Positions 6,229 through 7,279 of a stretch of 7,279 bases of DNA are shown here, piece by piece. Source of the DNA: an uncultured Blautia sp. GTDB lineage: Bacteria; Bacillota; Clostridia; Lachnospirales; Lachnospiraceae. Each line of letters starts with the position of its first letter. Positions within the stretch are counted from its first letter, which is position 1. Location: the NCBI GenBank assembly GCA_900551465.1, contig URWL01000087.1, forward strand, positions 1-7,279. The letters are read 5' to 3'. The notes beneath the pieces were generated by a model that did not search any database, had not been told where the DNA came from, and was given only the letters and a program-made list of their open reading frames with translations. A program made the position numbers and the translations under genes.

Positions 6229-6474
6229 ATGGCAGTAAAGATCAGATTAAGAAGAATGGGACAGAAGAAAGCACCTTTCTATAGAATCGTAGTTGCAGAT
6301 TCCCGCTGCAAACGTGATGGAAAAGCAATCGCTGAGATTGGTACTTATGATCCAAACCTTGAGCCAAGCGTTTACAAAGTAGACGAGGAAGCAGCTAAGA
6401 AATGGCTTGCAGCAGGTGCTCAGCCTACAGAAGTTGTTGCAAAAATCTTCAAAGCAGCCGGAATCGAGAAATAA
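6229..6474 (+). CDS. rpsP: 30S ribosomal protein S16
   Basis: This 81-residue protein has the standard bacterial S16 length. It binds 16S rRNA in the 5' domain and is needed for 30S assembly. Diagnostic segments are [20 protein letters not shown] (2-21), [11 protein letters not shown] (22-32) and EIGTYDPN (36-43). GGAGG (6215-6219) lies nine bases before the ATG, in an A-rich 46-base gap after ffh. No promoter or terminator is evident in that gap, so it is cotranscribed with ffh, the usual order in Gram-positive bacteria. Confidence 0.98.
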   Translation: MAVKIRLRRMGQKKAPFYRIVVADSRCKRDGKAIAEIGTYDPNLEPSVYKVDEEAAKKWLAAGAQPTEVVAKIFKAAGIEK

Positions 6475-6475
6475 G

Positions 6476-6496
6476 AAGTACCGATAGAGGGTATTT
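6476..6496 (+). other. Small hairpin between rpsP and khpA
   Basis: AAGTACC (6476-6482) can pair with GGTATTT (6490-6496) over seven positions, including one G-U, around a seven-base loop. It begins just after the rpsP stop and is followed by CTTTG. It is too weak for an efficient terminator and may protect or process the rpsP message (inference). Confidence 0.35.
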
Positions 6497-6501
6497 CTTT
6501 G

Positions 6502-6513
6502 CTGCATATGCAG
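6502..6513. repeat. 12-bp palindrome before the khpA ribosome binding site
   Basis: CTGCATATGCAG is a perfect 12-base palindrome lying five bases before the GGGAGGT site of khpA. As RNA it could form a short CTGC/GCAG stem with an ATAT loop. No specific function is recognised. Confidence 0.4.
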
Positions 6514-6529
6514 TGCAGGGAGGTATGTA

Positions 6530-6760
6530 ATGAAGAAATTAGTAGAAGTAATTGCAAAATCTCTGGTAGATCATCCGGATGAGGTGGTTGTCACCGAAAA
6601 CGAAAAAGAAGATGCAGTTATCATTGAGCTGAAGGTGGGACCGGCCGATATGGGCAAGGTCATCGGCAGACAGGGACGTATTGCCAAGGCGATCCGTACC
6701 GTAGTAAAAGCCGCTTCTTCAAAGAGCAGCAAAAAAGTGATCGTGGACATTCTGCAGTAA
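6530..6760 (+). CDS. khpA: KH-domain RNA-binding protein KhpA (YlqC family)
   Basis: This 76-residue protein is a single KH domain with the RNA-contacting GxxG loop in GKVIGRQGR (42-50; G46-R47-Q48-G49). An Ile-Ala-Lys-rich helix follows, and the final strand is KKVIVDILQ. Family knowledge: KhpA pairs with KhpB (EloR/Jag), binds many RNAs and in streptococci affects cell elongation and division. Its place between rpsP and rimM is the standard Firmicutes arrangement. GGGAGGT (6518-6524) lies five bases before the ATG, supporting the start. The overlapping string ATGTAATG just upstream holds an immediate start-stop pair, which is too close to the ribosome binding site to be used. Confidence 0.96.
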   Translation: MKKLVEVIAKSLVDHPDEVVVTENEKEDAVIIELKVGPADMGKVIGRQGRIAKAIRTVVKAASSKSSKKVIVDILQ

Positions 6761-6773
6761 CAGGATTTTCACA

Positions 6774-6826
6774 ATAGCATAAGAAAGTAGCAGGAGCTGT
6801 GGAAACATAGCTCCTTCTTTCACTAT
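6774..6826 (+). promoter_or_regulatory. Long hairpin with GAAA tetraloop in the khpA-rimM gap
   Basis: AGGAGCTGTG (6792-6801) pairs with CATAGCTCCT (6806-6815) over ten positions, including one G-U, around a GAAA (GNRA) tetraloop at 6802-6805. Outer helices extend it: GAAAG (6783-6787) with CTTTC (6817-6821), and ATAG (6774-6777) with CTAT (6823-6826). It ends two bases before the rimM Shine-Dalgarno GGGAG (6828-6832). The following bases are not a clean T run, so a cis-regulatory, processing or stability element fits better than a full terminator. Its function is inferred. Confidence 0.55.
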
Positions 6827-6838
6827 AGGGAGTTTTAT

Positions 6839-7279
6839 ATGGAAGATTTACTGAAGGTTGGTGTGATCACCACAACGCATGGTGTACGTGGAGAGGTGAA
6901 GGTATATCCCACCACTGATGAGCCGGAGCGCTTTTTGGAATTGAACTATGTACTTTTGGATACAGGAAGAGAACTTCGACGTCTTGATATTAAAAATGTT
7001 AAATTTTTTAAAAATCTTGTGATCCTGAAATTTGATGGTGTTGATAACATCAATGATATAGAAAAATATAAAGGCCGCGATCTCTGGATTCCCAGAGAAG
7101 AGGGGCAGGAGCTTGAAGAAGACGAATACTATATTGCGGATCTTCTGGGTATGACAGTTCTTCTTGAAGACGGAACGGAATTTGGTACTTTGAAGGATGT
7201 AATGGAGACCGGAGCCAACGATGTTTATATGATAGACTCCAAAGAACACGGAGAGGTTCTTCTTCCGGCTATCCGGGAA
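6839..7279 (+). CDS. rimM: Ribosome maturation factor RimM; 3' end outside window
   Basis: The frame opens with ATG at 6839 and stays open for 147 codons to the window edge; a full RimM is about 165-175 residues, so only the end is missing. RimM binds ribosomal protein S19 and helps mature the 3' domain of 16S rRNA in the 30S head. The N-terminal RimM barrel shows VGVITTTHGVRGEVKVYP (7-24). The PRC-barrel part begins near YYIADLLGMTVLLEDG (97-112) and continues through GTLKDVMETGANDVYMI (116-132) and GEVLLPAIRE (138-147). GGGAG (6828-6832) lies six bases before the ATG, right after a long hairpin. trmD and rplS are expected next from conserved gene order. Confidence 0.97.
   Translation, partial: MEDLLKVGVITTTHGVRGEVKVYPTTDEPERFLELNYVLLDTGRELRRLDIKNVKFFKNLVILKFDGVDNINDIEKYKGRDLWIPREEGQELEEDEYYIADLLGMTVLLEDGTEFGTLKDVMETGANDVYMIDSKEHGEVLLPAIRE

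Noticed and set aside
6525..6530. Minimal start-stop frame (ATG TAA) overlapping the khpA start
   Set aside because: The ATG directly abuts the Shine-Dalgarno sequence with no spacing, so initiation there is unlikely; the khpA ATG has proper spacing.
6848..7249. 133-codon minus-strand open frame
   Set aside because: It is antisense to rimM, whose conserved motifs are plain on the plus strand.

Overview
The window looks like a piece of chromosome from a Gram-positive Clostridia species, most likely a Lachnospiraceae member (Blautia, Dorea or Roseburia type). This is inferred from the conserved order ylxM-ffh-rpsP-khpA-rimM, strong GGAGG ribosome binding sites, consensus sigma-A type promoters, moderate GC content and the flavour of the proteins (for example Ffh ending in GGFKLPF). 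The sequence alone does not prove a genus. I see no phage, transposon, CRISPR, tRNA or rRNA sequence.

Layout. Positions 1-525 hold the 3' part of a threonine ammonia-lyase gene (ilvA/tdcB type) with a C-terminal ACT domain. A bidirectional terminator at 536-584 separates it from a convergent minus-strand gene (597-1706) for a DUF362 protein with two [4Fe-4S] ferredoxin motifs. A divergent intergenic region of about 200 bases carries a promoter for the DUF362 gene, a terminator-like hairpin and a likely plus-strand promoter. Next comes a two-gene unit, 3 bases apart. The first gene encodes a large cytosolic protein that joins a ParB/sulfiredoxin-like N-terminal region to a BMP (PnrA/TmpC-type) substrate-binding domain. 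The second encodes a small calcineurin-like metallophosphoesterase whose first metal motif is D-x-E instead of D-x-H. A near-consensus promoter at 4462-4490 then drives the housekeeping operon: ylxM, ffh (SRP GTPase), rpsP (ribosomal protein S16), khpA (KH-domain RNA-binding protein) and rimM (ribosome maturation factor, cut off by the window end). Continuation into trmD and rplS is expected but lies outside.

How the genes work together. The right half is a translation and protein-export operon: SRP GTPase with its YlxM partner, a 30S protein, an RNA chaperone-like KH protein and a 16S processing factor. The left half is metabolic: threonine deamination plus an uncharacterised Fe-S protein. 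The middle pair is the most unusual part. A substrate-binding fold normally found outside the membrane appears here without any signal peptide, fused to a ParB-like region and followed directly by a phosphoesterase. That suggests an intracellular ligand-sensing or nucleotide-related system of unknown function. No gene-free stretch exceeds 300 bases; the largest gap is 1707-1905.
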